The notes under the pieces were generated by a model that was not told the origin of the DNA, did no database searches, and saw only the letters and a program-made list of their open reading frames with translations. Shown piece after piece: positions 17,570 to 25,942 of a stretch of DNA of 64,000 bases. Source of the stretch: Pseudomonas sp. AKS31 (GTDB taxonomy: Bacteria > Pseudomonadota > Gammaproteobacteria > Pseudomonadales > Pseudomonadaceae); assembly GCF_023634765.1 (NCBI RefSeq), contig NZ_JAMLFX010000003.1:387178-451177 (forward strand). Direction: 5' to 3'. How positions within the stretch are numbered: position 1 is the stretch's first letter; each line of letters opens with the position of its first letter. The translations under genes and the position numbers were made by a program.

Positions 17570-18718
17570 ATGTCGGCCACCAAGAAGCCTGTAAACACTC
17601 CGTTGCATTTACTCCAACAACTCTCGGGCAGCCTGCTCGAGCATCTGGAAAACGCTTGCTCCCAAGCCTTGGCTGATGCTGAAAAACTGCTCGCCAAACT
17701 GGAAAAGCAACGCGGCAAGGCACAAGAAAAACTGCACAAATCCCGCACCAAATTGCAGGACGCGGCCACTGCCGGTAAAGCCAAGGCGCAGAACAAGGCC
17801 AAGGCCGCAGTGAAAGAACTGGAAGACCTGCTCGACGCCTTGAAGGATCGTCAGTCCGACACTCGCAGCTACATTCTGCAACTCAAGCGCGATGCCCAGG
17901 AAAGCCTGAAACTGGCCCAGGGTGTGGGTCGCGTTCAAGAAGCCGTGGGTAAAGTGTTGTCCTCGCGCGCAGCCAAACCGGCAGCCGCACCGGCGAAGAA
18001 AGCAGCCGCCAAACCTGCTGCTGCAAAAGCTCCAGCGAAAACTGCAGCGGCCAAGCCTGCTGCAAAAGCTGCTGCTAAAACCGCTGCCAAGCCAGTAGCA
18101 AAAGCACCGGTGAAAGCCGCTGCAAAACCAGCTGCCAAAGCAACCGCAAAACCTGCAGCGAAGAAACCTGCTGCGGCGAGCGCTGCAAAACCAGCGGCTA
18201 AAACCACGGCGGCAAAACCTTCTGCGCGTACTGCCGCTGCCAAGCCAGCTACCCGTGCCGCCGCTGCTAAACCAGCTGCTGCAAAAGCTGCTCCAGTGAA
18301 AACCGCCGCAGCCAAACCGGCTGCTAAAACTGCTGCTGCAAAACCAGCTGCCAAGACTGCCGCTAAACCAGCTGCCGCCAAACCTGCTGCAAAAGCACCA
18401 GCAAAAGCTGCTGCCAAACCAGCAGCCAAGCCAGCCGCTAAACCGGCCGCTGCTGCCAAACCAGCGACTGCTGCTGCCAAGCCTGTTGCTGCAAAACCAG
18501 CTGCAAAACCTGCCGCAAAACCAGCCGTTAAAAAGCCTGCTGCTGCAAAACCAGCTGCCGCTAAACCGGCTACCGCGCCTGCCGCTAAGCCTGCCGCACC
18601 GGCAGCGTCGACTGCGCCATCGGCAGTTGCTCCAGCCGCGACTACCTCGACGCCATCGACTGCGCCGTCTCCAGCCGCTGTGTCGAGCACCAGCAACAAC
18701 CCGACCAGCGCTTCCTAA
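17570..18718 (+). CDS. algP: AlgP, histone-H1-like protein with KPAA repeats
   Basis: A 382-aa basic protein. Residues 1-125 form a helical, coiled-coil-prone domain (LLQQLSGSLLEHLENACSQ). From about 130 to 345 the chain consists almost only of Lys, Pro and Ala in units such as KPAAKAAA, like the C-terminal tail of eukaryotic histone H1, and the last 35 residues are Ala/Ser/Thr/Pro rich. In P. aeruginosa AlgP (AlgR3) affects algD transcription and its repeat tract varies in length. A good AGGAGG site precedes the ATG. The tract is GC-rich tandem DNA, so copy number can differ between strains. Confidence 0.93.
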   Translation: MSATKKPVNTPLHLLQQLSGSLLEHLENACSQALADAEKLLAKLEKQRGKAQEKLHKSRTKLQDAATAGKAKAQNKAKAAVKELEDLLDALKDRQSDTRSYILQLKRDAQESLKLAQGVGRVQEAVGKVLSSRAAKPAAAPAKKAAAKPAAAKAPAKTAAAKPAAKAAAKTAAKPVAKAPVKAAAKPAAKATAKPAAKKPAAASAAKPAAKTTAAKPSARTAAAKPATRAAAAKPAAAKAAPVKTAAAKPAAKTAAAKPAAKTAAKPAAAKPAAKAPAKAAAKPAAKPAAKPAAAAKPATAAAKPVAAKPAAKPAAKPAVKKPAAAKPAAAKPATAPAAKPAAPAASTAPSAVAPAATTSTPSTAPSPAAVSSTSNNPTSAS

Positions 18719-19176
18719 GTGCCGGTTGCCGCGACGCGCAGCACTTGCAGCGCGTCGCGGTTCGGGCTGGCCGCCGAGCCGGCCAATCCCTCAAGCCAGG
18801 TCTTCGCGCCTGCGCCGTTTTGCCCCCACTCCTGCGCAACCCCCTCCAGTCGTGACAACAACGCTCGCTCAGCTTCGAGCTCAAGTGATTTGATCTGCTC
18901 GCGCATGCCTTTCAACACCGCATCATCGGTCGCCGGTGCTTTCCATTGCATACGCAGTGCGCGCAGTGGCTGCACCACGTCGATATCCCACGGTTCGGTC
19001 AGCGTCTGAAGCTGGCTCAAGCGTTGCTCATCACACGTCACCCCGCGTTGTTCCAGCCATAAACCACACAGCAGCAGGCAGACACTGGCGCCCGCCGTTT
19101 GCAGCTGCAGGCAGGCATCTTCCACGCCCGGGCGGGCGTAGGTGGCAAGGGAAAAGCTCCACAGGTCAGAGGACAT
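18715..19176 (-). CDS. TIGR02444 family protein
   Basis: A 153-aa, Leu-rich helical cytoplasmic protein (MSSDLWSFSLATYARPGVED; LQTAGASVCLLLCGLWLEQ) of the TIGR02444 family found beside algP or ABC-F genes in many Pseudomonas. No catalytic motif is visible. Its end overlaps the algP stop by 4 bases in convergent orientation. It is divergent from the ABC-F gene with only 50 bases between starts. The function is unknown. Confidence 0.85.
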   Translation of the reverse strand: MSSDLWSFSLATYARPGVEDACLQLQTAGASVCLLLCGLWLEQRGVTCDEQRLSQLQTLTEPWDIDVVQPLRALRMQWKAPATDDAVLKGMREQIKSLELEAERALLSRLEGVAQEWGQNGAGAKTWLEGLAGSAASPNRDALQVLRVAATGT

Positions 19177-19226
19177 CGTGCTACTCGCGCCAGTTGTGAG
19201 CGAAGCTGGTAGACTCCGCCGCCATT

Positions 19227-21137
19227 ATGATCCGACTTCAGAACCTGACTTTACAGCGTGGCCCGCAACGTCTGCTAGAAGACGCCGAGCTGACCCTGCA
19301 CGCCGGCCACAAAGCCGGCCTCATCGGTGCCAACGGCGCCGGCAAATCCAGCCTGTTTGCCTTGCTGCGCGGCGAGTTGCACCCGGATTCGGGCGACTGC
19401 CTGCTGCCGGCCGACTGGCGTATTGCGCACATGCGCCAGGAGGTCGACACCCTCGAACGCCTGGCGGTCGACTATGTGCTCGATGGCGACCTGCGTCTAC
19501 GCGAGGTGCAACGTGACCTCGCCGTGGCCGAAGCGGCTCACGACGGCGTCGCCCTGGCCCGTCTGCATTCCGAGCTCGACAGCGCTGACGGCTACACCGC
19601 CGATGCACGAGCGCGCAAATTGCTGGCCGGTCTCGGTTTCACCAATGAACAGATGGATCGCCAGGTAGGAGATTTCTCCGGTGGCTGGCGGATGCGTCTG
19701 AATCTGGCGCAGGCATTGATGTGCCCGTCGGACCTGTTGTTGCTCGACGAACCGACCAACCACTTGGATCTCGACGCGATCATCTGGCTCGAAGAGTGGC
19801 TGAAAAGCTACCCGGGCACCTTGCTGCTGATTTCCCACGACCGTGATTTCCTCGATGAAGTCGTCGATCACGTGGCCCACGTCGATCAACGCAAAATCAC
19901 TTTGTATCGCGGCGGCTACACCGCGTTCGAACGCGCCCGCGCCGAGCGTCTGGCCCAGCAGCAACAGGCTTACGAGAAGCAACAGGCGCAACGTGCGCAC
20001 ATGGAAAGCTACATCGCCCGCTTCAAGGCGCAAGCGACCAAGGCTCGTCAGGCGCAGAGCCGGATCAAGGCGCTGGAGCGGATGGAAGAGCTGTCGGCGG
20101 CCCATGTTGATTCGCCGTTCGATTTCGTCTTTCGCGAGTCGACCAAGATCTCCAGTCCGCTGATCGACCTGTCGGATGCGCGCCTGGGTTACGGCGACAA
20201 AACCATCCTGGAGAAGGTCAAGCTGCAACTGACCCCAGGTGCGCGGATCGGCCTGCTCGGCCCGAATGGCGCGGGTAAGTCGACGCTGATCAAGAACCTC
20301 GCCGGCGAGCTGTCACCGATCGCCGGGCGCCTGACCCGTGGCGAAAACACCGTGGTCGGTTACTTCGCTCAGCATCAGCTCGATTCCCTGGACGCCAAGG
20401 CCAGCCCGTTGCTGCATTTGCAGCGTCTGGCGCCGACCGAGCGTGAGCAGACCCTGCGTGATTTCCTTGGCGGTTTCGACTTCCGTGGTGCGCGCATCGA
20501 TGAGCCGGTGCTGAATTTCTCCGGTGGTGAAAAGGCGCGTCTGGCCCTGGCGTTGATTGCCTGGGAGCGGCCGAACCTGTTGTTGCTCGACGAACCGACC
20601 AACCACCTCGATCTGGAAATGCGCCTGGCGCTGACCATGGCACTGCAGGAATTCAGCGGTGCGGTGCTGGTGGTGTCCCACGATCGGCATTTGCTCAAGA
20701 GCACCACCGACAACTTCTACCTGGTCGCTGACGGCAAGGTCGAAGAGTTCGATGGCGACCTCGAAGACTATGCGCGGTGGCTGGTGGAATACCGTCAGCG
20801 CAACGCCCCGGTCAGCAACACTCCGGTCAACCCGGACAAGACCGATAAGAAGGCCCAGCGTCAGGCGGCTGCTGCGTTGCGTCAGCAACTGGCCCCGCAC
20901 AAGCGTGAAGCCGACAAGCTCGAAGCCGAACTGGGCAAGCTCCACGAGAAACTGGCCAAGGTCGACGCCAGCCTCGGCGACAGCGATATCTACGAGCCGG
21001 CCCGCAAGAACGAGTTGCGTGATCTGCTCGCTGAACAGGCCAAGTTGAAGGTTCGCGAAGGCGAGCTGGAAGAAGCGTGGATGGAAGCCCTCGAGGTGCT
21101 GGAAAGCATGCAGGCGGAGCTGGAGGCGCTGTCCTGA
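19227..21137 (+). CDS. ABC-F family ATPase (YheS-like)
   Basis: A 636-aa soluble protein with two ABC ATPase domains and no membrane helices, so it is a translation factor of the ABC-F type and not a transporter. Walker A motifs are GANGAGKSSL (about 34-43) and GPNGAGKSTL (about 347-356). Signatures are DFSGGWRMRL and NFSGGEKARL, and each half ends with LLLDEPTNHLDL. The linker between them (about 235-300) is charged and helical, and the C-terminus is coiled coil. ABC-F proteins act at the ribosomal E site. It overlaps the next gene by 1 base (TGATG). Confidence 0.95.
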   Translation: MIRLQNLTLQRGPQRLLEDAELTLHAGHKAGLIGANGAGKSSLFALLRGELHPDSGDCLLPADWRIAHMRQEVDTLERLAVDYVLDGDLRLREVQRDLAVAEAAHDGVALARLHSELDSADGYTADARARKLLAGLGFTNEQMDRQVGDFSGGWRMRLNLAQALMCPSDLLLLDEPTNHLDLDAIIWLEEWLKSYPGTLLLISHDRDFLDEVVDHVAHVDQRKITLYRGGYTAFERARAERLAQQQQAYEKQQAQRAHMESYIARFKAQATKARQAQSRIKALERMEELSAAHVDSPFDFVFRESTKISSPLIDLSDARLGYGDKTILEKVKLQLTPGARIGLLGPNGAGKSTLIKNLAGELSPIAGRLTRGENTVVGYFAQHQLDSLDAKASPLLHLQRLAPTEREQTLRDFLGGFDFRGARIDEPVLNFSGGEKARLALALIAWERPNLLLLDEPTNHLDLEMRLALTMALQEFSGAVLVVSHDRHLLKSTTDNFYLVADGKVEEFDGDLEDYARWLVEYRQRNAPVSNTPVNPDKTDKKAQRQAAAALRQQLAPHKREADKLEAELGKLHEKLAKVDASLGDSDIYEPARKNELRDLLAEQAKLKVREGELEEAWMEALEVLESMQAELEALS

Positions 21138-21718
21138 TGGAAGCGTTCAAGCTGCCGCTGCCAGCGGAGTGGGTCGAGCCGGTCTGGTTTGGCGTGCAGA
21201 TTCTGCTGATCCTGCTGGCCGGTTACCTGACCCAGCGCTTCGTTGCCAAAGGCCTGACCCGGTTGGGCGAGCGCTATCCGTTCCCGCCGCAGTTGCTGAT
21301 GCCGCTGCGTGGCGTGTTGCGCTGGTTGATCATGGGCAGCGCGCTGATCTTTGTTCTGGAGCGTCTCGGTGTTTCGGCCACGGTGTTGTGGACGGCGCTG
21401 TCGGGCTTCGTTGCGGTGGCAGCGGTCGCGTTCTTCGCGATGTGGAGTGTGCTGTCGAATTTGCTCTGCGCGATTCTGATCTTCACGGTCGGGCCGTTTC
21501 GGCTGGGCGATATCGTTGAGCTGGTGGACACCACGGACAAGCCTGGCGTGAAGGGGCGAGTGGTGGCGATCAATCTGCTCTACACCACGTTGATCGAGGC
21601 TGAAGAACTCGGAACGGGCAGCGCCATGGTGCAGGTGCCGAACAGCTTGTTCTTCCAGCGTTCGGTGCGGCGTTGGCGCGGGACGGATGTGTTTCCTGCC
21701 AGTGGCTTTGAGAAGTAA
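21137..21718 (+). CDS. Small MscS-domain membrane protein
   Basis: A 193-aa protein with three membrane helices (about 18-35, 60-82, 90-125) followed by a short MscS beta domain (GPFRLGDIVELVDTTDKPGV, FQRSV). It is shorter than E. coli MscS (286 aa), lacking most of the C-terminal vestibule. The pore-helix-like stretch is TALSGFVAVAAVAFFAMWSV. Mechanosensitive gating is likely but not shown. It is translationally coupled to the ABC-F gene. Confidence 0.82.
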   Translation: MEAFKLPLPAEWVEPVWFGVQILLILLAGYLTQRFVAKGLTRLGERYPFPPQLLMPLRGVLRWLIMGSALIFVLERLGVSATVLWTALSGFVAVAAVAFFAMWSVLSNLLCAILIFTVGPFRLGDIVELVDTTDKPGVKGRVVAINLLYTTLIEAEELGTGSAMVQVPNSLFFQRSVRRWRGTDVFPASGFEK

Positions 21719-21734
21719 GTCTTAAAGCCAGATC

Positions 21735-21809
21735 AAAAGATCGCAGCCTGCGGCAGCTCCTACAGGGATCGCATTCCAATGTAGGAGCTGCCGCAGGCCG
21801 CGATCTTTT
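21735..21809. repeat. REPIN, AAAGATCGCAGCCTGCGGCAG type
   Basis: AAAAGATCGCAGCCTGCGGC at 21735 faces its complement ending GGCCGCGATCTTTT near 21808, the third REP class in this window. It is present again at 29447. It separates the MscS-like gene from lysE. Confidence 0.85.
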
Positions 21810-21870
21810 GCTTTTAGCCTCAAACCGCATTAGCTTTGACAACTTGTTACGGCATGAGTCGAGGTGTGCG

Positions 21871-22503
21871 ATGGAGCTTCAAACATGGCTGGCGTTTTTT
21901 GCCGCCTGCTGGGTGATCAGTCTGTCCCCGGGTGCTGGCGCCATTGCGTCGATGTCCAGCGGTCTGCAATACGGTTTCTGGCGCGGTTACTGGAACGCCC
22001 TCGGCCTGCAAATCGGCCTGGCGGCCCAGATTGCGATCGTCGGCGCCGGTGTTGGCGCGATCCTGACGGCTTCGGCCACGGCTTTCCACGCGATCAAATG
22101 GTTCGGCGTGGCTTACCTCGTGTACCTGGCCATCAAACAATGGCGCGCGCTGCCCATGGACATGAGCGATGACGCAGCGGTACGGCCGATCGGCAAGCCG
22201 CTGGCGCTGGTGTTCCGCGGGTTTCTGGTGAACATCAGCAACCCCAAGGCCTTGGTGTTCATGCTCGCGGTGCTGCCGCAGTTCATCAACCCGCATGCGC
22301 CCCTGCTGATTCAGTATGTGGTGATCGGTGTGACGATGATCGTTGTCGACCTTATTGTGATGGCGGGCTACACCGGCCTGGCGTCGAAGGTGCTGCGTCT
22401 GTTGCGCACCCCGCAGCAGCAGAAGCGCATGAACCGCACGTTTGCCGGGCTGTTCATTGGCGCGGCGGCGTTTATGGCGACGTTGCGTAAAGCCGCGGCA
22501 TAA
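21871..22503 (+). CDS. LysE/RhtB family amino-acid exporter
   Basis: A 210-aa inner-membrane protein with about six helices. The N-terminal family signature is ISLSPGAGAIASMSSGLQYG, and the conserved FLVNISNPKALVFMLAVLPQF lies at about 118-138. LysE/RhtB members export amino acids such as homoserine, threonine or lysine; the substrate is not readable here. I start at 21871 (GAGGTG before ATG); the opening at 21808 has no such site. It lies between a REPIN and a strong terminator, so it is probably a single-gene unit. Confidence 0.9.
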   Translation: MELQTWLAFFAACWVISLSPGAGAIASMSSGLQYGFWRGYWNALGLQIGLAAQIAIVGAGVGAILTASATAFHAIKWFGVAYLVYLAIKQWRALPMDMSDDAAVRPIGKPLALVFRGFLVNISNPKALVFMLAVLPQFINPHAPLLIQYVVIGVTMIVVDLIVMAGYTGLASKVLRLLRTPQQQKRMNRTFAGLFIGAAAFMATLRKAAA

Positions 22504-22516
22504 ACATCACGGGCAC

Positions 22517-22548
22517 AAAAAAGGCGACCTCGGGAGGTCGCCTTTTTT
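22517..22548. terminator. Bidirectional terminator between lysE and the LpoB cluster
   Basis: AAAAAAGGCGACCTC and GAGGTCGCCTTTTTT form a long perfect stem, with an A tract on one side and a T tract on the other. It can stop both convergent transcripts. Confidence 0.88.
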
Positions 22549-22579
22549 ATTGCCTGTCAGGCTGTGGCGAGGCCAAGAG

Positions 22580-23326
22580 TCAGCGCAAGATCACTGGCGC
22601 AGTATCGCGCGGCAGGTTGTTGCGTTGCGCCGGCTCACGCGGCTGCTCGTAACCGCCGCCACCGAGCTGCATGCTCAGTTGCCCGGCCACGTCTTCCCCC
22701 AGCGCTTTCGACACGTCACGCACCACCCGAGGACGGTTCAGCGAGATCTTGATGTCGCGGCCGTTCACCAGTTTGGTGTCCTGCGCTTCGCCCATCGCTG
22801 TGAAGGCCGAGGTGATCTCGAAGGTCTTGGTGTTGATCAGGCTGAAATCCGCCACCAGCGTCAGGCCCAGTACCGCCGAATAGCTGTCGGTGTGCGCCAG
22901 CTCGTTCATGTCCTGGGTGAAGTCGATGTCTGACACGGTGCCGAACAGCACATAGTCGGCGCCCTTGAAGTTGCCGGCCTTGATGCGCTTGATCACGTCG
23001 TAGACGTCACCCTTGGACGACGCAGTGTACGGCGTGCCTTGCACCAGCTGGAACATGCCGGTACGCAGGATTTCACCCTTGATGTCGCCGGTGAATTTGC
23101 GCAACTCGCCTTGCTCGATGTAACTGGTGCTCGCTTCGATCTCGTTGTAGCTCGAAGAGCCGCTGGAGCTGTAGTAACCCTCGCGGTGATTGCTCTGGGC
23201 CGAAACGATGTGGATGTATTGCTCCACACGTTCCTGATACGCCAGGTCCGTCACCGCGACTTTCGGGGCCGCTTGCGCGCCAAACGCACAAGCCAGGGCC
23301 ATCATGCCAATCCATGCGCGCATCAA
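22580..23326 (-). CDS. Exported CsgG/HfaB-like protein of the LpoB cluster
   Basis: A 248-aa protein with a cleavable signal peptide (about 1-19, ending FGAQA) and no lipobox cysteine. The start PKVAVTDLAYQERV and the later GADYVLFGTVSDIDF and LVADFSLINTKTFEI look like the CsgG/LpoB-type alpha/beta domain of outer-membrane-associated proteins. A Ser/Tyr-rich insert lies at about 51-62 (YYSSSGSSSYNE) and the tail is Pro/Arg-rich. It starts on the base after the lpoB-like stop, so the two are made together. Its function is unknown; it could be a second, soluble partner of the LpoB-like lipoprotein. Confidence 0.75.
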   Translation of the reverse strand: MMRAWIGMMALACAFGAQAAPKVAVTDLAYQERVEQYIHIVSAQSNHREGYYSSSGSSSYNEIEASTSYIEQGELRKFTGDIKGEILRTGMFQLVQGTPYTASSKGDVYDVIKRIKAGNFKGADYVLFGTVSDIDFTQDMNELAHTDSYSAVLGLTLVADFSLINTKTFEITSAFTAMGEAQDTKLVNGRDIKISLNRPRVVRDVSKALGEDVAGQLSMQLGGGGYEQPREPAQRNNLPRDTAPVILR

Positions 23327-23914
23327 TTAACGCTCCGTGGTTTTGCGGATCTCTTTTTCGTCCATCCACTCGGCCAGACCGCTTTCAACGTCGATCAGTT
23401 GCAGGCTGAATTTGTAGAAGACGTCCTTGTAATCGCTGCTGCGCTTGACGATCGAGCTGATCGAGCCTTCGATGCGGTACTTGGCGGCAACCATGTTGCC
23501 AGTCTTGGCCACAGTGCTCTTCTTGTACAGGCCGCTCTGGTTTTGCAGCTTGAGCTGGTCAACCTGGCTCTGCATGGCGTTGTTGTCGCTGGCGAAGCGA
23601 GCAACACCGGTCTTCATCAGCTGAGTCTTGATGCTGGTGGTGATTTCGCGGGTGTCGATGTATTCGCTGGTCTTGTTCTTCACGTCGTAGACCTGAACCA
23701 CCGGACGGCCCTGCAGGATGCCGGACTGGGCCAGCGAGCGGGTCATCGATTCGGCGATCATCTGCAGGTCGGTGGAACCGAATTCATTGGTCACGGTTTC
23801 AACCGCTTTGGTGTCGCCGTAGCTGATGTTCTTGCTGCCCAGGGTCGGCGAAGTGTTGGCGCAGCCGGAGGCCAGCAGGGCGATAACGGCGATGCAGGAA
23901 AAGCGTGCAAACAT
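23327..23914 (-). CDS. LpoB-like lipoprotein, penicillin-binding protein activator family
   Basis: A 195-aa lipoprotein with lipobox LLASGC (Cys18). The folded domain carries the LpoB/COG3417 pattern: ISYGDTKAVETVTNEFGSTD, ARFASDNNAMQSQ, AAKYRIEGSISSIVKR, and YKFSLQLIDVESGLAEWMDE. In E. coli LpoB crosses the periplasm to activate PBP1b; this copy has little of the long disordered linker that LpoB has. P. aeruginosa uses the unrelated LpoP for PBP1b, so the role of this gene in Pseudomonas is uncertain. It follows a YcfL-like gene, the same order as ycfL-lpoB in E. coli. Confidence 0.85.
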   Translation of the reverse strand: MFARFSCIAVIALLASGCANTSPTLGSKNISYGDTKAVETVTNEFGSTDLQMIAESMTRSLAQSGILQGRPVVQVYDVKNKTSEYIDTREITTSIKTQLMKTGVARFASDNNAMQSQVDQLKLQNQSGLYKKSTVAKTGNMVAAKYRIEGSISSIVKRSSDYKDVFYKFSLQLIDVESGLAEWMDEKEIRKTTER

Positions 23915-23950
23915 GGGAATGCTCTCTAAAACAGGAATAGGGTGGCGGGC

Positions 23951-24325
23951 TTACGGCGTCTTGATTTCCAGACGGAAGTCCACGGCTTTCGGGGTCGGGG
24001 CGATGCCTTGAATGAAGCTGGTCTGGGCGCCGTACATCATTTGGCTTTTCCACACTTCTTCTTCGGCAATCGGGAAACCTTCCGCGCCGAGCCAGGCGAA
24101 GCGGTAGTAGAAAATCTTGTTGCTGTTGAGGGTATTGCTCAACTGCACGTTGACCGTCATGAAGCCGTTTTCGCGGGCGACGCGCATGGCGCCGACGACG
24201 ATGTGTTTCTGCGGGCCCATGGCCACGACTTTGCTCGCGGCGCTGCCCGGCTCTGGCGGTGGCGGGGTGGCGCAGCCGCTCGCCAGCAAGGCGAGGGCGG
24301 CGACGGCGATGAGTTTGAAGCGCAT
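23951..24325 (-). CDS. YcfL-like DUF1425 lipoprotein
   Basis: A 124-aa lipoprotein: MRFKLIAVAALALLASGC, with Cys18 as the acylation site, a short Pro-rich spacer (ATPPPPEPGS), then an immunoglobulin-like domain typical of DUF1425/YcfL (VNVQLSNTLNSNKIFYYRF, WLGAEGFPI, FIQGIAPTPKAVDFRLEI). The family sits upstream of lpoB in Enterobacteriaceae and has no firm function. It lies 15 bases after the COG3014 gene and 36 bases before the lpoB-like gene. Confidence 0.87.
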   Translation of the reverse strand: MRFKLIAVAALALLASGCATPPPPEPGSAASKVVAMGPQKHIVVGAMRVARENGFMTVNVQLSNTLNSNKIFYYRFAWLGAEGFPIAEEEVWKSQMMYGAQTSFIQGIAPTPKAVDFRLEIKTP

Positions 24326-24340
24326 GCAAAGACTCCGTTC

Positions 24341-25735
24341 TTAAGGTTGTTTGAGGCTGGCGACGTTGGTTGCGCCGGCGCTCGGGATGACGTGAGCGGC
24401 GAGACCGGCGGCGAACACCTGGTTGCCCACAGCGCGCAGGCTGATCACTTGGTAACGCTGATCGACGGTGACCTTGACCACCGAACCGCCCACGGCGCTC
24501 GGCAGAGTGACTTGGTGCTCGCCTTTCTTCAAGCGCAGACGCACCACTTGGGTGTTGTCCGGCAGGGTGCGCCACGTACGGGTATCGGCACCTTCGAGCA
24601 CAGCTGAAGAGATGCCGACGGCCAGACCGGCCAGTGGATTGGTTTCGTTGATCTGCTTCTGCGCCACGCCTTTGGTGATCGCCCGCACGGTGGTGCGCAG
24701 AATGATCCCCGGCATGTCGTCACGCAGAGCGCGGCGGGACATGGCGGTGGTGCTGTTGAGCGCGGTCAGATCGACCTGCTGGCCATCGACACCGATCTGC
24801 GCGAACGGCGCGGTGGAGGTGTCTGGCTTGATGATCGGGAACGACAGCGGCGTGATCACCACGTTGTTGGAGATCGGCAAAGGCAGCGGCACGCGGATCG
24901 AGTCGCGCGCTGGTGCCAGACCGCTTTGCACCACGATCAGGATGTCGCTGTCGTCGGACTTGCCCGGTTTGTCGAGGTTGACCAGCGCCTGCTCCAGCAG
25001 CGGGGTATTCGGGCGCAACTCGGCGGCCTTGCGGTAGCCCGGTGCAGCCAGATCTTTCTCGCCCAGGGCTTCGTAGACGAAGCCGGCCAGATAGTGACTG
25101 AACGCACTCTGGTAGCTGTTTTTCAGACCGACCACTTCCGGGGCATCGAGACTGGCGACCGGATAACCTTGCAGGTCCTTGTACTGGGTCTTGATGCCTT
25201 CTTTCTCGGCCTCTTCTTCGCTCTTCAGGTATTCCTTGTCGCGCAGGTCGGCAATCACCGCTTCACGTTCGTGCGTTTTCTTGATGGCGGTGCGTGCGCC
25301 GTCGAAATCGTTAACCGCCAGCAGGTTCAGGGCCATCTGCGTGGTCAGCATGACTTTTTCGTAGTCGTAACCTTCGTAGCGACGCACCTTGTCGTTGACC
25401 AGGAAACTGCCGAACTGGGCCAGGTACTTGTCGGTGTCGAGCTTGACCGAATCTTCCCACTTGCCCACCACCTGATCGGCGCTGGTCCACGCGTTCTGGC
25501 TACCGGACAGGTCGCCCTTGGCGCGCAGCAACTCACCTTTTTCGAAATAATAGAGCAGGTCTTTGTCAGGGCCGGTGTTGTTCTTTTCCAGCAGGGTCAG
25601 CGCGGCGTCGACGTTGCCGGAGGCCAGTTGCTGGTTGGTCTGGGCCAATTCGGAGTCGTAGTTGCGAAACGCTGAACAGCCGGACAGCAGAGTGACGGCG
25701 CTGAGCGCAATCAGAGTGGGGGCGCGGAATGCCAT
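24341..25735 (-). CDS. COG3014 family lipoprotein, paralog A
   Basis: A 464-aa lipoprotein (lipobox LLSGC, Cys20). The first half is helical and TPR-like: FRNYDSELAQTNQQLASGN, LLYYFEKGELLRAKGDLS, YDYEKVMLTTQMALNLLAVN. The second half is mostly beta (RDSIRVPLPLPISNNVVI; DTRTWRTLPDNTQVVRLRL; GEHQVTLPSA), like a PEGA-type surface domain. The family is conserved but uncharacterised. It is the first gene of the operon COG3014-ycfL-lpoB-csgG-like, with a good promoter at 25876-25904. A paralog lies upstream at 25943. Confidence 0.85.
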   Translation of the reverse strand: MAFRAPTLIALSAVTLLSGCSAFRNYDSELAQTNQQLASGNVDAALTLLEKNNTGPDKDLLYYFEKGELLRAKGDLSGSQNAWTSADQVVGKWEDSVKLDTDKYLAQFGSFLVNDKVRRYEGYDYEKVMLTTQMALNLLAVNDFDGARTAIKKTHEREAVIADLRDKEYLKSEEEAEKEGIKTQYKDLQGYPVASLDAPEVVGLKNSYQSAFSHYLAGFVYEALGEKDLAAPGYRKAAELRPNTPLLEQALVNLDKPGKSDDSDILIVVQSGLAPARDSIRVPLPLPISNNVVITPLSFPIIKPDTSTAPFAQIGVDGQQVDLTALNSTTAMSRRALRDDMPGIILRTTVRAITKGVAQKQINETNPLAGLAVGISSAVLEGADTRTWRTLPDNTQVVRLRLKKGEHQVTLPSAVGGSVVKVTVDQRYQVISLRAVGNQVFAAGLAAHVIPSAGATNVASLKQP

Positions 25736-25875
25736 GGGGGTACTTCTTCCCTGGAGTAACTACAGCCGCGGATGCTGGTCGGGCTGGTGTGACCCATCGA
25801 CAGTGGCGCTGGCCTCCTGCCAATTCCTCATAACCTGAGGAGCTTTATGCCCGATCGCAATAACGCGGGCGCGGC

Positions 25876-25904
25876 ATTATAAGCAGGCGGTGATGGCTAT
25901 GTAA
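25876..25904 (-). promoter_or_regulatory. Sigma-70-type promoter of the COG3014/LpoB operon
   Basis: On the minus strand TTACAT (25904-25899), 17 bases, TATAAT (25881-25876): a perfect -10 at ideal spacing. The predicted leader of about 130 bases contains a small hairpin TCCTCA/TGAGGA (25825-25841). This separates the operon from the upstream paralog. Confidence 0.65.
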
Positions 25905-25942
25905 TAGCTTTTTAATCGCACTCGTTAGTTTGGTGCCATTAC

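Noticed and set aside
17950-18600. CRISPR-like or tandem array in algP DNA
   Set aside because: The repeats are in frame, of uneven length and code for KPAA units; there are no unique spacers and no cas genes.
17935-18699. A 254-codon Ala/Gly-rich minus frame opposite algP
   Set aside because: It is the complement of the KPAA repeats; the product is only low-complexity alanine and glycine.
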